Shown: positions 53,467 to 63,551, counted from the first letter of the stretch. The stretch: DNA of 64,000 bases from Acetobacterium tundrae (GCF_008086615.1 NZ_RXYB01000011.1:48501-112500); one strand, 5' to 3'. Translations and numbers: made by a program. Notes: generated by a model not told the origin, from the letters alone.

Positions 53467-54315
53467 TCACTCAACTCCTTTCACATGCAACGATGGGATA
53501 CCATACAATTTATGATGTGCAAATTGTTGAAAGTTTTGTCTTTTTATAAAGCACGATGTACAATATCTGATTTTTTCAATTACTGCTTTATTCAGCGTTT
53601 TCCCTAACATCGTTGACGCCTCCTTGGGATAACCAAGATGTCCGTATCCTGAAGTTTTTGTCATCACCACTTCAGGATTGATCATATCTTTGTCATTTAC
53701 TATTATATCCGGCTGTTTCATAAAGTCGTGTTTAACTAAATCCTTTCGAATCTCTAACATGTTTGATGTTTCTATCCAACCTGCGTGAAAATCATTTGGA
53801 TATGCCTTCAATTTTTGTTTCATATCTTGATCTTGATTTCCAGCCTTGATTGGAACTTTCTCAGAAAATATCGCCCCCATAGGAGCAAATGCAACTATTC
53901 CATTTTCATTATTCACTTTTTCACACGCCTGTTCAATCGCAATGGTATGCTTGGGGTCTGCATGCCCTGAAATAATAACAATATGTTCTATTCCCCATTC
54001 AACAATATTGTTTACTGTGGCTAGCACCAGTTCATATAATAACTGTTGCGAAAGATGAATATTTCCCGGGATTCCCTTCATATTGGCATGTCCGAAGGTG
54101 ATAACAGGCATTATAAGAAATGTGTAATCACCAAATTCGACCTCCAGTTTGCTCAAACTGTTTTCCATCCAGTATTGTGTTTCATAAACGTCAACACCTA
54201 AAGGAAGATGTCTTCCATGCTCTTCGATGGGTGCCAAGCCAATGAACGCAATGGTTTTTTCTTTGTTGCACTGCTCAACTTCCAGCCAATTAATTTCCAA
54301 AATATTTAAACGCAT
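53467..54315 (-). CDS. Creatininase-family amidohydrolase
   Basis: 282 aa from the ATG at 54315 (CAGGAGGTAATTG site). Metal-binding motifs of the family: PIEEHGRHLPLGVD (Glu, His, Asp), GHAN, IISGHADPKH and HAGWIETS. Family members hydrolyse creatinine, formamidopyrimidines or mycofactocin-type precursors; the substrate cannot be told. It is followed directly by a MerR regulator that may respond to its substrate or product. Confidence 0.88.
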   Translation of the reverse strand: MRLNILEINWLEVEQCNKEKTIAFIGLAPIEEHGRHLPLGVDVYETQYWMENSLSKLEVEFGDYTFLIMPVITFGHANMKGIPGNIHLSQQLLYELVLATVNNIVEWGIEHIVIISGHADPKHTIAIEQACEKVNNENGIVAFAPMGAIFSEKVPIKAGNQDQDMKQKLKAYPNDFHAGWIETSNMLEIRKDLVKHDFMKQPDIIVNDKDMINPEVVMTKTSGYGHLGYPKEASTMLGKTLNKAVIEKIRYCTSCFIKRQNFQQFAHHKLYGIPSLHVKGVE

Positions 54316-54816
54316 CAATTACCTCCTGTGATCGGTTATATATCAAGTATAAACATTCTATTTACCGGAAGGTCAAGCATAAAATGGGATTTTGAAACAT
54401 ATTTTTTAACTTTTTTATCTAGGTTTTGTCATTTTCCTTATTATTTGACAATTTAAAGGTTTTATCGGTAATTTTATTACCGATAAAAAACTGATAAAGC
54501 GTCCAGTCTTTGTTGATTTCACTGATATTAACTGCGTCCTTTCGGTATCAATATTTTGGTGTAACTTTCATTTGTTGGGCGCTACGACAATTGCAACCAT
54601 TTTTTATGCGCTTTGGTACCACTAAGGAATATTGTAAAACAAAAAAAGCTGAGATGGTTCGGAACATGTGAAATAGTCGTGGATTGAGTTCCTGAGGATT
54701 CATAAACACTATACCAAATTTTAAGCCCTCTTATCGGCAGTGTAAATAATTTTGTATTTTCTAGTTTTTCAGGTTAATGTGAAATACAGACTTAAAAAGT
54801 TGCGAACTAAACCTTA

Positions 54817-54910
54817 TTATACCAAATGTATTTTTTTCAGGTACTTTAAAGATTCTAACTGGTCATTTTGGTAGCCTTCCAAGATAAAAACACCTTTATA
54901 ATTCATTTTA
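54817..54910 (-). pseudogene. C-terminal scrap of a sugar isomerase/epimerase-like TIM barrel gene
   Basis: Reads MNYKGVFILEGYQNDQLESLKYLKKI-stop, the end of an AP-endonuclease-2-family (xylose-isomerase-like) protein; a longer scrap is at 57100-57258. The 54316-54816 gap upstream shows no gene. Confidence 0.5.
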
Positions 54911-55130
54911 AATAAAAAGCGACTGAATATTTCTATTTAGCCGCTTTTTATGTTGTATTATATTCATTTTTGATGTATACGAATCGCATCGGTTCAAGAT
55001 GACAATAAATATTTCTAATTATCGTCATGTTTAATCTCAAATCAACTCTGAAAAACTCCCTAAACGTTATAACATAAGCCCTAAAACATTATCCATCTTC
55101 TCATAGACCAAAAACCAACAGGTTATTTGT
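54895..55130. repeat. Dispersed repeats A (end) and B, joined copy, with terminator hairpin
   Basis: 54895-54950 is the repeat A end including the hairpin AGCGACTGAATA/TATTTAGCCGCT (54918-54945). 54985-55125 is repeat B. The minus strand beyond (55200-55130) reads RRQQIDYYRNSGLSTETL, faintly like a Spo0E-type small protein, with a stop in the repeat. Confidence 0.6.
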
Positions 55131-55297
55131 CCAATTACTTGTAGCATCCAAGGTTTCTGTTGAAAGTCCGGAATTACGATAGTAATCAATCTGCTGGCGA
55201 CGTAATATATGTAGTTCATTTGGGGGTTCGAACATTTTTAATTATAAATTAATAATCGCATATTCCGTAATTTTCTTTCAATGTTTAATCAAATATA

Positions 55298-56083
55298 TTA
55301 ATCATTCTTGTTCATTTCAGCTAATTCCGTGTACTTTATACCTGGATAAGTATATCTTCTTCTATTCTGTGTCTTGTTTTTATAGTTTATTGCCTTCTTT
55401 GGACAATATTGAATACAGGCAACACATTGCTCACAATGATGTTTAAAATATGGTTTATTATTGTCATCTAAATCAACATTACCTACCGGGCATACTTTTT
55501 TACATATGCCACAGCCAATGCAGTCATCAGACACATTATAATGCTTATCCATATTATGTGCGAATTTAATTAAAACCCGATAAGCTATTTCTTGCAACGG
55601 TTCTGTAATAGATAATTTATTGATTTCTCTGTTTTTTATTGATTGAATAATTTGTATTAAATCTTTTTGTGACTGTTTAGTTTCTTCTTCAATTGTTTCC
55701 CTCATATCATAAGCGACAACATAATTTGAAAACATAACAATTTTTTTTCCGTAGGTCAGATCTATGTCTTTTCTTTTTAGTAAATGCTTAATATGAACAA
55801 GTGCGTTGCCATCGTATTTTCCGCAGGTTGTTATTGCATAATAATATGTTTTCTGAGAATTTTTCAGATTAATGTTTGATATGAATTCACGAACCTTTTG
55901 CGGCTCTCCTCTATAATATGTTGAGTAAACAAATCCTATCGTTTCCTATCCTCCTTGTAAATCATAATTCTGACTGCTACCCATTGAAATAATTTCGCAG
56001 TTTTCCATTTCTTTAGCAATATCTTTTGCAATGCTTAAACTGGTACTAGTACCTGAAAAATAAAACACAGCAGTCTTAATCAT
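55298..56083 (-). pseudogene. EFR1-family gene, second copy, with stop codon
   Basis: Same as 42247-43032 but a TAG at 55946-55948 replaces the tyrosine codon of AGYETIG. The FMN loop SGTGNS has become SGTSTS. Both ferredoxin clusters remain in the downstream open frame (55298-55735). Loss of the flavin loop and the stop indicate a decaying copy. Confidence 0.88.
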
Positions 56084-56184
56084 CGGTTAACTCCTCAATT
56101 GTCATTATGTAATTGTGCACACTAATGCACGTATGTAAGTAATAAAAAAGACATCTCTGCCATCTCTATTACTTACATCAGTTT

Positions 56185-56511
56185 TCAAAATTCCATAAGT
56201 CTTTTTAAATTTGTTGTTGTTTCTTCAAATTTATCAAAGATAAATTTACTGTTTACTTCATAAAATACATACCTGTTTATTTTTGTTTTACTGACAATTC
56301 CATAACGATTCATTAAATCCAGGTGCCTTGAAATTACTGATCTATCTTGTGTAAAATTTTCAGCAATTTCGTTAACGCTCTTTTTTCCATTACTAGCAAT
56401 GTACACCAGTATTTTGCTTCTCACTGGATCAAATAAAGCCTTATAAAAATCAAAATCAATGTTATCTTCAATAAAATTTCCACATACTAATGCGTTTTTT
56501 TCACTTCCCAT
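56185..56511 (-). CDS. ArsR-family regulator, second copy
   Basis: 108 aa from the ATG at 56511, identical in sequence to the protein at 43134-43460 as far as I can see. The operator in front has two changes in its left arm and one in its right. The intact regulator beside a dead target suggests recent duplication, or that it still serves the first copy. Confidence 0.85.
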   Translation of the reverse strand: MGSEKNALVCGNFIEDNIDFDFYKALFDPVRSKILVYIASNGKKSVNEIAENFTQDRSVISRHLDLMNRYGIVSKTKINRYVFYEVNSKFIFDKFEETTTNLKRLMEF

Positions 56512-57099
56512 TTTATCACCACCTTTATTATACGTGCGCACTAATGCACATGTCAATAGTTTTTATCTTTTATTTTCAGAAAGTTCATACTAATATAAAG
56601 TTCTTTCTAAGTAATTGGCAGGTAAAACACCATAGTTCCAATTGTATCAGAAATTTAAAATAATTGAAGTTGTTTAGCGTCTTTTTATTATTTTATCCAC
56701 ACTATATTAATACTTTTCTTCGTTTTTGCTTACCTGTATATTTTCTGACAGCGACGCATTACTTCTTTTGCATTTCCTATATTTGGCAATATCGTACCAT
56801 TACAACTTAATATAACATAATCTGAAAAATTTTTCATATTAAAAAAAATGTGCTACTGAATATTCGGAGTAATTAAGAACCATAAAAAGAGGCATAAAGA
56901 ACGTTTTGCAAGTTCAGAACAAACACAATCGACAGTGCAGCCTGTATCAGCCATTTGTGACCGAATCAGGCCAAGGCCACATTTGAGTTTACCCGTCCAA
57001 GTTTAATTTTGAATGCTGTAACTTTCTGTTTCTATTCTATTTCCAGAGCCCTTTTGTAAGCACTACGATTTCCAGTTTTCTTTTTTATGAATATTCTAA

Positions 57100-57258
57100 T
57101 TAGTCATTTTGGTAGCCTTCCAAGATAAAAGCACCTTTATAATTAAAGCTATTCAAAAATTTAATTTCTTCATCCCATTTAATTGAACCCAGGTCCTCAT
57201 TTCCAATTGGCCAATGGATATCAGCTAATTGATCATTGTCATGTGCGTGTATACTTCC
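57100..57258 (-). pseudogene. C-terminal fragment of a sugar phosphate isomerase/epimerase-like protein
   Basis: Reads LGSIHAHDNDQLADIHWPIG, LGSIKWDEEI, NYKGAFILEGYQND-stop: the HxHDN...HxPxG end of AP-endonuclease-2-family TIM barrels. The N-terminal two thirds are missing. The gap 56512-57099 contains only the duplicated flank. Confidence 0.65.
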
Positions 57259-57264
57259 TAGCCT

Positions 57265-57370
57265 AATGAGAATTAAACTACGGAAGCCGTTCCAACCCCC
57301 TTCATGGATTTAAGTAATTTAGTTCTATTTTATTACCAATATTTTACTTTTATAATTTATTTTTAGGACA
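57265..57370. repeat. Dispersed repeat A, copy
   Basis: GAGAATTAAACTACGGAAGCCG, ATTTAAGTAATTTAGTTCTATTTTATTACC and TTTTATAATTTATTTTTA match the other A copies. Confidence 0.55.
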
Positions 57371-57533
57371 CTTTTTCATCTCTTTTCTCAAATGCTTGTC
57401 AGTATTAAATGATGCACTGTCTCCAAAGCGACTAATTAAATTTTTTAATTCTATATTTTTGTTTACTACTATTTAGCTTTTCAGATATTGTCCATTCAAT
57501 TAAATCAGTATTTATTTGCAATGTATTGATTTC

Positions 57534-57830
57534 TCACAAAGTTAAATTAATTAACCAATCTTCCTGCTTATAATCCGTCATTTCTGTACGAATTGATATT
57601 TTGGGACTAAATTTTTCATAATATGTTCTCAAACTTTTGGCTTTTAAATTGGTCTCCGCCTTAACCTCAATGGGAAATATATTGCTTTCGTTATCGACAA
57701 GGAAGTCAATCTCTGCGCCACCACGTTCATTTATCCAATAATAGGTTTCAATGCCATGCCGCGTCTTTAATTGCTGGAGCACATACTGATACTGCTCTGT
57801 CAAAGCGCCTTTAAACTCTTTAAACAGTCA
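57534..57830 (-). pseudogene. C-terminal fragment of an AAA+ ATPase with DUF4143
   Basis: Reads FKEFKGALTEQYQYVLQQL, YYWINERGGAEIDFLVDNE, FPIEVKAETNLKAKSLRTY, the nuclease-like DUF4143 end (ExDF...EVK) of ExeA-like ATPases. The ATPase domain is missing. Confidence 0.75.
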
Positions 57831-57899
57831 AGGAGAACTGTTTGATTCAGCCTGACCATATAAACATACCCGGATTTTCAACCTTATCATTTTGATGTA

Positions 57900-58040
57900 C
57901 TATTTAAAACTATAGATTAATCCAATCATTGCATAAATAAATGTATTAACAAAAGAATCAATCTGTCCCTGAGTTTCTAATTGCATAACTTCTTTGGCAA
58001 ATTTTTCAAATAATTCACTATTGGTCATTATTTCATTCAT
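57900..58040 (-). CDS. Small ORF, 46 aa, unknown
   Basis: GAGAGGTGAGAAAA precedes the ATG at 58040. Product MNEIMTNSELFEKFAKEVMQL..., amphipathic helix then a short hydrophobic end (FVNTFIYAMIGLIYSFK). Not recognised. The 58041-58388 stretch has no gene. Confidence 0.45.
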   Translation of the reverse strand: MNEIMTNSELFEKFAKEVMQLETQGQIDSFVNTFIYAMIGLIYSFK

Positions 58041-58388
58041 TTTTCTCACCTCTCAACTTGTTATTTCCATAACTATTGATGCAATCCGCAACGGCTTTTT
58101 AATTTTCAGGCCGTGCGTCACCGGAGAAGCATAAAGGCACATCATTCGCAATGAAATAGCCCCCCCAGAACCCAGGTCATCAATCATCCCCATGCAGATG
58201 CCATTTTTTTAAGATTAGAAAATAATTTGTACAATCCCTCGTTTCATTAAACCTGAATTCCCGTTACTCATAACTAGGATATGACTATGAGAACGCTCTA
58301 AACTGTTTATTTTAAAGGCTATCAATGAATTTTATATTGACCCTTACATAGTTACGTGTTAGCACATACACAACTATGAGGTGGCATA

Positions 58389-59216
58389 ATGGCAATCATA
58401 AACCAGTTTGATAAACGCAGTGGGATCATATATGTATATAAATCCGTATCCTATTGGGACAAAGAGAAACAACAACCCCGGGTAAAGCGCAAACTAATCG
58501 GTAAACGTGATCTGGTGACAGGTGAAATCATCCCGACCGATGGCGGGGAAAAAAACGCAAAGGACAGACCAAATGTATGCAACCGCCAAAGCACGAACCG
58601 GTACCCATTACCACAACCAGCCGCAGCTTTTATAGAGCCACTTACCTGCTGGATAAAATCGGCGAAACTCTTGGTCTCATTCAGGATCTCATGCAGTGTT
58701 TTCCTGATGCCTACAAGCAGATTCAGTCCATTGCATACTATTTGATCACGGAAAGCGATTCGCCGCTTTCCCATTTTGAAAAATAGAGTTGTCTCCACAA
58801 ACACCCGTTTGTCAAGGATATTCCATCGCAACGGAGCCGTAAAATTTTCAATGCCATTTCCGAAGAAGGGGAAAATAACTTCTTTAAACTTCAGGAAAAA
58901 CGTCGCAATGAGGATGAATACTGGGTTTATGATTCAACATCCATATCCAGCTATTCCCAGACACTTCGCCAGGCACCGTATGGTAATGACCGCTTGCCTC
59001 AGATCAATCTTGCCCTGGTATTCAGGGAAAAGTCCGTACTTCTGTTTTATTGCCAGAAGCTGGTCAGAGAGATTGTCGATATGCTGGAAAAACAGCAATT
59101 TGCACAACAGTTTCGGTTCTTTAACCGGACGGCCAAAGTTTTTGCAGTAAGTATCTTCCAGCAGATCATTGATAAAACTGAAATCAACCGCTTTTTAACC
59201 TGTTTAAGGATATGAT
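58389..59216 (+). pseudogene. IS1634-family transposase, frameshifted
   Basis: ATG at 58389 after GAGGTGG. The N-terminus MAIINQFDKRSGIIYVYKS, YWDKEKQQPRVKRKLIGK is intact. Then frames change: KIGETLGLIQDLMQCFPDAYKQI, LQEKRRNEDEYWVYDSTSIS, LPQINLALVFREKS. The part after REKS is short and the remaining catalytic domain is replaced by unrelated sequence. IS4-superfamily DDE transposase of IS1634 type, inactive. 59217-59560 has no gene. Confidence 0.8.
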
Positions 59217-59560
59217 TTTCCAGGTTTAGTTGTATAATAAGCAATGGAAAGATAATAGTTTTGATTCGCATCGAATCATGGTTTTTCTTCTGTTTGGTTC
59301 GTTTTGGCAGCACTTAAATTTACCATACAGGTTTTTTTTTACTCTGTTTTAATCAAAACTACACTGGATGTTTCAATTTCAGTCTATAAATATTACACGA
59401 TTTCTAATTCGTGATTTCCAATTTTTTCAACGATCTGTACAAACTAATATTTTCGACTTTTTCACTGGTCCCGGAACCGTGCCCTTATGTTCATCGAACC
59501 AATAGTTGTTTCATCTATTTACAATTGGGTATAAAATCATTAAAGAAAGAAATTTCTATT

Positions 59561-59709
59561 ATGAAAAAGTAATTTCTACCCTTATGGTATCGATATTAAC
59601 CGTTTTATTTTGTGTGAGCGGTTACGGTATTCATGCTTCGGACGACGAAAACAAAGACTGCCCCGGCACCAGTAATATTTCGTTAAAGAGAGGATGTATG
59701 AGTATATGA
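59561..59709 (+). pseudogene. Frameshifted start of a secreted protein gene
   Basis: ATGAAAAAGTAA at 59561 stops at once, but one base off the frame reads KVISTLMVSILTVLFCVSGYGIHASD, a clear signal peptide, then DCPGTS and a stop. One base was lost or gained in the A-run. It may once have joined a PAP2-type gene. Confidence 0.5.
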
Positions 59710-59736
59710 CTGGCAAATAAAAATCAAAAGGAAAGA

Positions 59737-59935
59737 TCAATAGAAAAGGTCCACTAACCGCTAATAATGCAACGCTTAGTAATACTTTTGAAACACTGGC
59801 TCGCTTAGGATATGCAGCACGCGGAATCATCTATTTTGTAATTGGATTGCTAGCGGTTCTAATGGCAGTTGGATATGGAGGGAAGACGACAGATCAGCAG
59901 GGTGCTATCTCGATGATTGGAGCGCAACCTGACGG
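59737..59935 (+). pseudogene. DUF1206 membrane protein fragment
   Basis: Reads FETLARLGYAARGIIYFVIGLLAVLMAVGYGGKTTDQQGA, split by the limit here into ARLGYAARGIIYFVIG and [15 protein letters not shown], the first repeat of DUF1206 proteins (normally six helices). It breaks off where the PAP2 fragment begins. Confidence 0.7.
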
Positions 59936-60264
59936 CAGCCCTGTATCCCGATGTCAAAAAAATACCCAAGGGTAAATTTAAAGATCAATTTACTGCACTG
60001 AAGGATGCCGTTGTGACATTAGTAGAATATGAAGCGAAACCTGAAGTTTCCCTGACTTTTACACTGCTCAAACCATTCTGGATACGGACTTTGCTGTTTT
60101 TTATCTTTGGCGGTCACATTGTTCTGGTTGGAATATCTCGCATTTATCTTGGCCAGCACTGGGCCAGTGATGTGTTAGGAGCATATCTATTGGGAGGGTT
60201 ATGTCTGATTGCGGGTATTCATTTTTACCGTTGGGGAAAGCCACGCTTTTTTGTTCGGCAATAA
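59917..60264 (+). pseudogene. PAP2-family phosphatase, C-terminal half
   Basis: 115 codons. The second half has the PAP2 motif [20 protein letters not shown] (Arg, His, Asp) and two membrane helices. The first phosphatase motifs (KxxxxxxRP and PSGH) are missing, so it is a C-terminal piece fused behind a DUF1206 fragment. A complete PAP2 gene is 1 kb downstream. Confidence 0.7.
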
Positions 60265-60397
60265 AATTTTGACACAAGGGAGACGGTTCCAGATCTGATG
60301 GTTGCGTTGATTTTTGTGAGTATTAAATTTTCTTGATTGTTTTAAACGTTAACCGGCACACTTTTATTTAGTAACTTAATCTATGGAGGAATAAGTG

Positions 60398-61333
60398 ATG
60401 GAAGTTCTGAAAACAAACGTTCTGCCAATGCGCATTAAACTCATTTTCAATCCTGGTTCTGGATCAAATGACGACTCACCCCAACAAATGCTGGCTGTGA
60501 TTAAAGAAATGCAAGCCTGGAAGTTTATCCCTGAAATCTATTTAACAGCGCCAGACTGTAACTTGAAGACAGTGGTCGAAGAAGCCATTGCCCAAGGAAT
60601 TGAACTGTTTGTTGTTTGTGGCGGGGATGGTACCGTTACAGCTGTCACAAAGGCGATGGTCGGTTCAAACGCTACTCTTGGCATTGTCCCCACCGGAACT
60701 CAGAACAATGTGGCCCTTAGCCTGGGGATCCCCACTGATATTCCTGCTGCAGTCGCGATTCTAAGAGAAGGGCGGGATTTAAAAATAGATCTGGGCATGG
60801 TCACGTGCAACAATGTCAGCACGCCTTTTATAGAGCTTTGCTCGGTGGGATTGTTTTCGACACTTTTCCCATCCGGGGATGATATCCAGCATGGCAACAT
60901 CGCTCGTATCGGTGATTTTCTCGGCATCCTAGCGACTTCTCCCCCTTCTGAAATACATCTTATTCTGGACGATAATCGGGAAATCAGCGAGTTGGGTCAT
61001 GCGGCATTAATTTCAAATATGCCCTATATTGGTCTTAATTATAAAGTCGGTGCTGTCGATGCCTATCATGACGGCTTCCTCGATGTATTGTTTTTTTCCG
61101 ATCTATCCAAACTCGATTTGATCGGTTATATTCTTAACGGTGTGGGAACCGACAGTCCTGAGGATCCCCGGATTCAGCACTACCGTGTGCGTGAAGTTGT
61201 CATTGACACTGAACCATCAATGTCGGTGATGGCTGATGGCATCAGTCTGGGAGAGGGTTCCGTGCGAATTGAAGTACAGCGACAAGCCTTGACCGTAATG
61301 GTCGGATCGACAGAGTCAAATGATGGGCAATAA
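60398..61333 (+). CDS. Diacylglycerol/lipid kinase, DagK/YegS family
   Basis: 311 aa from the ATG at 60398 (GGAGGAATAAGTG site). Family motifs: KLIFNPGSGS (nucleotide loop), CGGDGTV (catalytic core), PTGTQNNVALSLG, and a C-terminal DG...SVMADGISLG. It phosphorylates a lipid alcohol (diacylglycerol or long-chain base) with ATP. It overlaps a PAP2 phosphatase gene by 14 bases, so the two make a kinase/phosphatase couple on membrane lipids. Peripheral membrane protein. Confidence 0.9.
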   Translation: MEVLKTNVLPMRIKLIFNPGSGSNDDSPQQMLAVIKEMQAWKFIPEIYLTAPDCNLKTVVEEAIAQGIELFVVCGGDGTVTAVTKAMVGSNATLGIVPTGTQNNVALSLGIPTDIPAAVAILREGRDLKIDLGMVTCNNVSTPFIELCSVGLFSTLFPSGDDIQHGNIARIGDFLGILATSPPSEIHLILDDNREISELGHAALISNMPYIGLNYKVGAVDAYHDGFLDVLFFSDLSKLDLIGYILNGVGTDSPEDPRIQHYRVREVVIDTEPSMSVMADGISLGEGSVRIEVQRQALTVMVGSTESNDGQ

Positions 61334-62129
61334 TCAGGATAAGGTCGTAAAAGACCAAGGATTAAAACCGACTGAAGAAGGCCCATTGCCTGAGCTTGAA
61401 ATTGACGGAAGATGGCAGAAAATCATCACGAGGATACGTCATATTCCACCTGTTTACTGGCTCACCCTAGTTGCCATTTTCTTTGTTTTATTTCTTATAT
61501 TTGTTCCAAATTATATATGGATCATTTTGTTAGGAGTGGTTAAAACCCAAAGCACCCTGATTATCCTAGTGCTAATTTTTGGTTTAACCACCATTTCTCT
61601 TGTATGGTCGGTTGGTCAGCGCGTTGATGTCTGGGTTTTTACCTATTTTAATATGCATGGTCGCCGCAAGTGTTGGCTTGATTGGCTGATGCTGTTTTTT
61701 ACTCAGCTTGGTAATGGGATTTTTGCAATAATTGTTGCCTTTTTTTTATATTTTTCAGGGTATAATTTCCTTGGATATGCCTTTGCCTTAGGCACGTTAT
61801 CATTATGGTTAGTGGTTACCTTAATAAAAGTGCTTATCCATCGAACCCGACCCTATAAAAAGATAGAAAATAGTCGAATTGTTGGGTCACAAGCCAGGGG
61901 CAGTTCTTTTCCAAGTGGTCATACCAGTCAGTCCTTCTACATGGCGACTTTTCTATTACACTATTTTCACGCCAACTTATTCATCTGGTTAGCAGTATAT
62001 CTGATGGCTTTTTTTGTTGGGATCACTCGTATCTATGTCGGCATGCACTACCCCCGGGATGTGCTCGGAGGAGCTATGCTGGGGACCGCCTGGGGACTTT
62101 TAGGCGTGATCCTTAATAATTCATTTTGA
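61320..62129 (+). CDS. PAP2-family membrane phosphatase
   Basis: 269 aa with about six membrane helices. The three PAP2 motifs are complete: KVLIHRTRP, SSFPSGHTSQSF and TRIYVGMHYPRDVLGG. An N-terminal cytoplasmic tail of 45 residues precedes the first helix. It removes phosphate from lipid phosphates such as phosphatidate or undecaprenyl pyrophosphate outside the membrane. Translationally coupled to the lipid kinase gene. Confidence 0.9.
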   Translation: MMGNNQDKVVKDQGLKPTEEGPLPELEIDGRWQKIITRIRHIPPVYWLTLVAIFFVLFLIFVPNYIWIILLGVVKTQSTLIILVLIFGLTTISLVWSVGQRVDVWVFTYFNMHGRRKCWLDWLMLFFTQLGNGIFAIIVAFFLYFSGYNFLGYAFALGTLSLWLVVTLIKVLIHRTRPYKKIENSRIVGSQARGSSFPSGHTSQSFYMATFLLHYFHANLFIWLAVYLMAFFVGITRIYVGMHYPRDVLGGAMLGTAWGLLGVILNNSF

Positions 62130-62231
62130 CATTTTTTGAATGCTCCTAGATACTAATGGGACGGTTTTTGGCATAAGCTTTTCAATAAAAGATTATGCAT
62201 GGTTTAATCTGAATAAATCCCACTTTCTACC

Positions 62232-62448
62232 CAGACAGGCATCGAACCTGAATCGAATTTTCACCGGCAATGCCGTAGTAGTCCCCATAAAAAATACAGG
62301 GCAGGGCATTTTCACGTAATAAAATCATCTCGTATGCTAAGGGTTTGAACTAGTCATCGACTCATGATTCCAGAGCTTGAGATGGTTGCGAATCATGATG
62401 ATCAACAAAGGTCACTGCTTTGGTGGGATTTTTCTCCATCAATGTATT
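62232..62448 (-). pseudogene. Alpha-amylase (GH13) fragment
   Basis: The minus-strand frame reads KNPTKAVTFVDHHDSQPSQALES, stop, VDD, stop, [24 protein letters not shown], matching the F(V)DNHD site and following segment of cytoplasmic GH13 amylases. N- and C-terminal parts are gone. It fills most of the 62130-62595 gap; the rest has no gene. Confidence 0.75.
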
Positions 62449-62595
62449 TTGAAAGTAGCATCATCCAAAATTGATAGGGGGGAACTCCAGTTTTTACGAT
62501 TGCCATGGGTTGATCTTATGTTTAGAGAGTATTATATCGGGTATATAGATTATTATAATCAATATATTTGATTAATTAAAGAGAAGGTGATAAAG

Positions 62596-62736
62596 ATGTT
62601 TTGGACTATTGCAGGCGTTCTCGTTGTTTTATGGTTATTAGGTTTGATTACTTCTTATACATTTGGCGGGTTAATTCATATTCTTCTCGTAATTGCAGTT
62701 ATTCTAATTGTAGTGAGTCTTATTCGGAGAAAGTAG
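62596..62736 (+). CDS. lmo0937-family small membrane protein, 46 aa
   Basis: GAGAAGGTGATAAAG precedes the ATG at 62596. Product MFWTIAGVLVVLWLLGLITS... has two membrane helices split by GG(L)IH and ends IRRK. This matches the lmo0937/DUF5670 family of tiny stress-associated membrane proteins. Just upstream of a CsbD gene, a common neighbour in stress regulons. Confidence 0.85.
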   Translation: MFWTIAGVLVVLWLLGLITSYTFGGLIHILLVIAVILIVVSLIRRK

Positions 62737-62903
62737 GATGCGTTGTCGAACTAAATAAACTTTTTAACAGCTAGGCCATTACAGGTAATTAACACTTACC
62801 GTGATGAAAATGTACATTACAGTAATCGATCGCAGAGGAGTTATGTGAGATTCACACATTAGTCGTTTGCTTCAGAAAAAAATAAATTTCGAAAGTAGGT
62901 ATA

Positions 62904-63143
62904 ATGATGTCAAATACAAAAGGTAAAATCGAGTCAAATAAAGATAAGCTCGTAGGCGGAGTCAAGGAAACAGTTGGAAAAGTTACCGGAAACGAAAAGT
63001 TGGAATTAAAGGGTAAAATTCAGACTAAAAAGGGCGAGCTAGAGGGAAAAGCAATGGATATCGGTGATCAGGCAGATAGTATAAAAGAAGTCATCGCAGG
63101 TAATATCAATGACGCCATCGATAAAAACAAAAAGAAGCAATAA
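62904..63143 (+). CDS. CsbD-family stress protein
   Basis: 79 aa (ATG at 62904; 62907 is equally possible), preceded by AAGTAGG. Highly charged helical protein with the CsbD pattern KGKIESNKDKLVGGVKETVGKVTGNEKLELKGK. Members are abundant in general stress or stationary phase; mechanism unknown. It follows the lmo0937-type gene by 170 bases. Confidence 0.92.
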   Translation: MMSNTKGKIESNKDKLVGGVKETVGKVTGNEKLELKGKIQTKKGELEGKAMDIGDQADSIKEVIAGNINDAIDKNKKKQ

Positions 63144-63224
63144 ACCAGAGACCAATTCATAAATTGCAAACTGCAAACTGATGTAGAATAAAATCAGTTT
63201 GGCATTATTTTATAAAAAGTTGAG

Positions 63225-63416
63225 ATGAAAATCCTGAAAAGAACCGAAAAAGGGGCTGTTAATGCTGAAGTGAATCAATACCTTGGTAAAAGTCGCGGCG
63301 GTGAATATTTCGGTCGTGATTTACCATCCGGACCAGATATTCGTGGTTCTTCCGTAAAAAGCCGTTTACTAAACGATTTATTAAATTTGGAGTGCTATAA
63401 TAAAAGCATCAAATAG
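63225..63416 (+). CDS. Hypothetical ORF, 63 aa
   Basis: Starts ATGAAAATCCTG after AAGTTGAG, a weak site. The product (VNQYLGKSRGGEYFGRDLPSG...) has no recognised family and may itself be a fragment. It lies directly before an ISL3-type scrap. Confidence 0.3.
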   Translation: MKILKRTEKGAVNAEVNQYLGKSRGGEYFGRDLPSGPDIRGSSVKSRLLNDLLNLECYNKSIK

Positions 63417-63436
63417 ATAGAAAGGGTGGTGAAACA

Positions 63437-63478
63437 ATCGGTGTTGATGATTTTGCCTTCAAAAAAAGAAGCCGCTAT
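63437..63478 (+). pseudogene. ISL3-type transposase scrap
   Basis: Reads IGVDDFAFKKRSRY, the first catalytic-aspartate segment of ISL3-family transposases (IGIDDWAFKKGHRY), with nothing before or after it. Confidence 0.55.
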
Positions 63479-63551
63479 AGAGAGCCACTTTCGCAAGTGT
63501 TAAAATGAAGCTACGGGATAACCGTTGTACTTACGAAAGGAGGACCTGTTA

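Larger units (their letters stand above)
55232..56940. repeat. 1.7-kb duplication, copy 2
   Basis: Second copy of 42178-43905 in the same orientation, about 13 kb away, with scattered base changes. The EFR1 gene is broken here; the ArsR gene is preserved. Confidence 0.9.

Noticed and set aside
62377..62571. 64-codon plus-strand ORF
   Set aside because: Antisense to the alpha-amylase fragment, weak start, no recognisable protein features.
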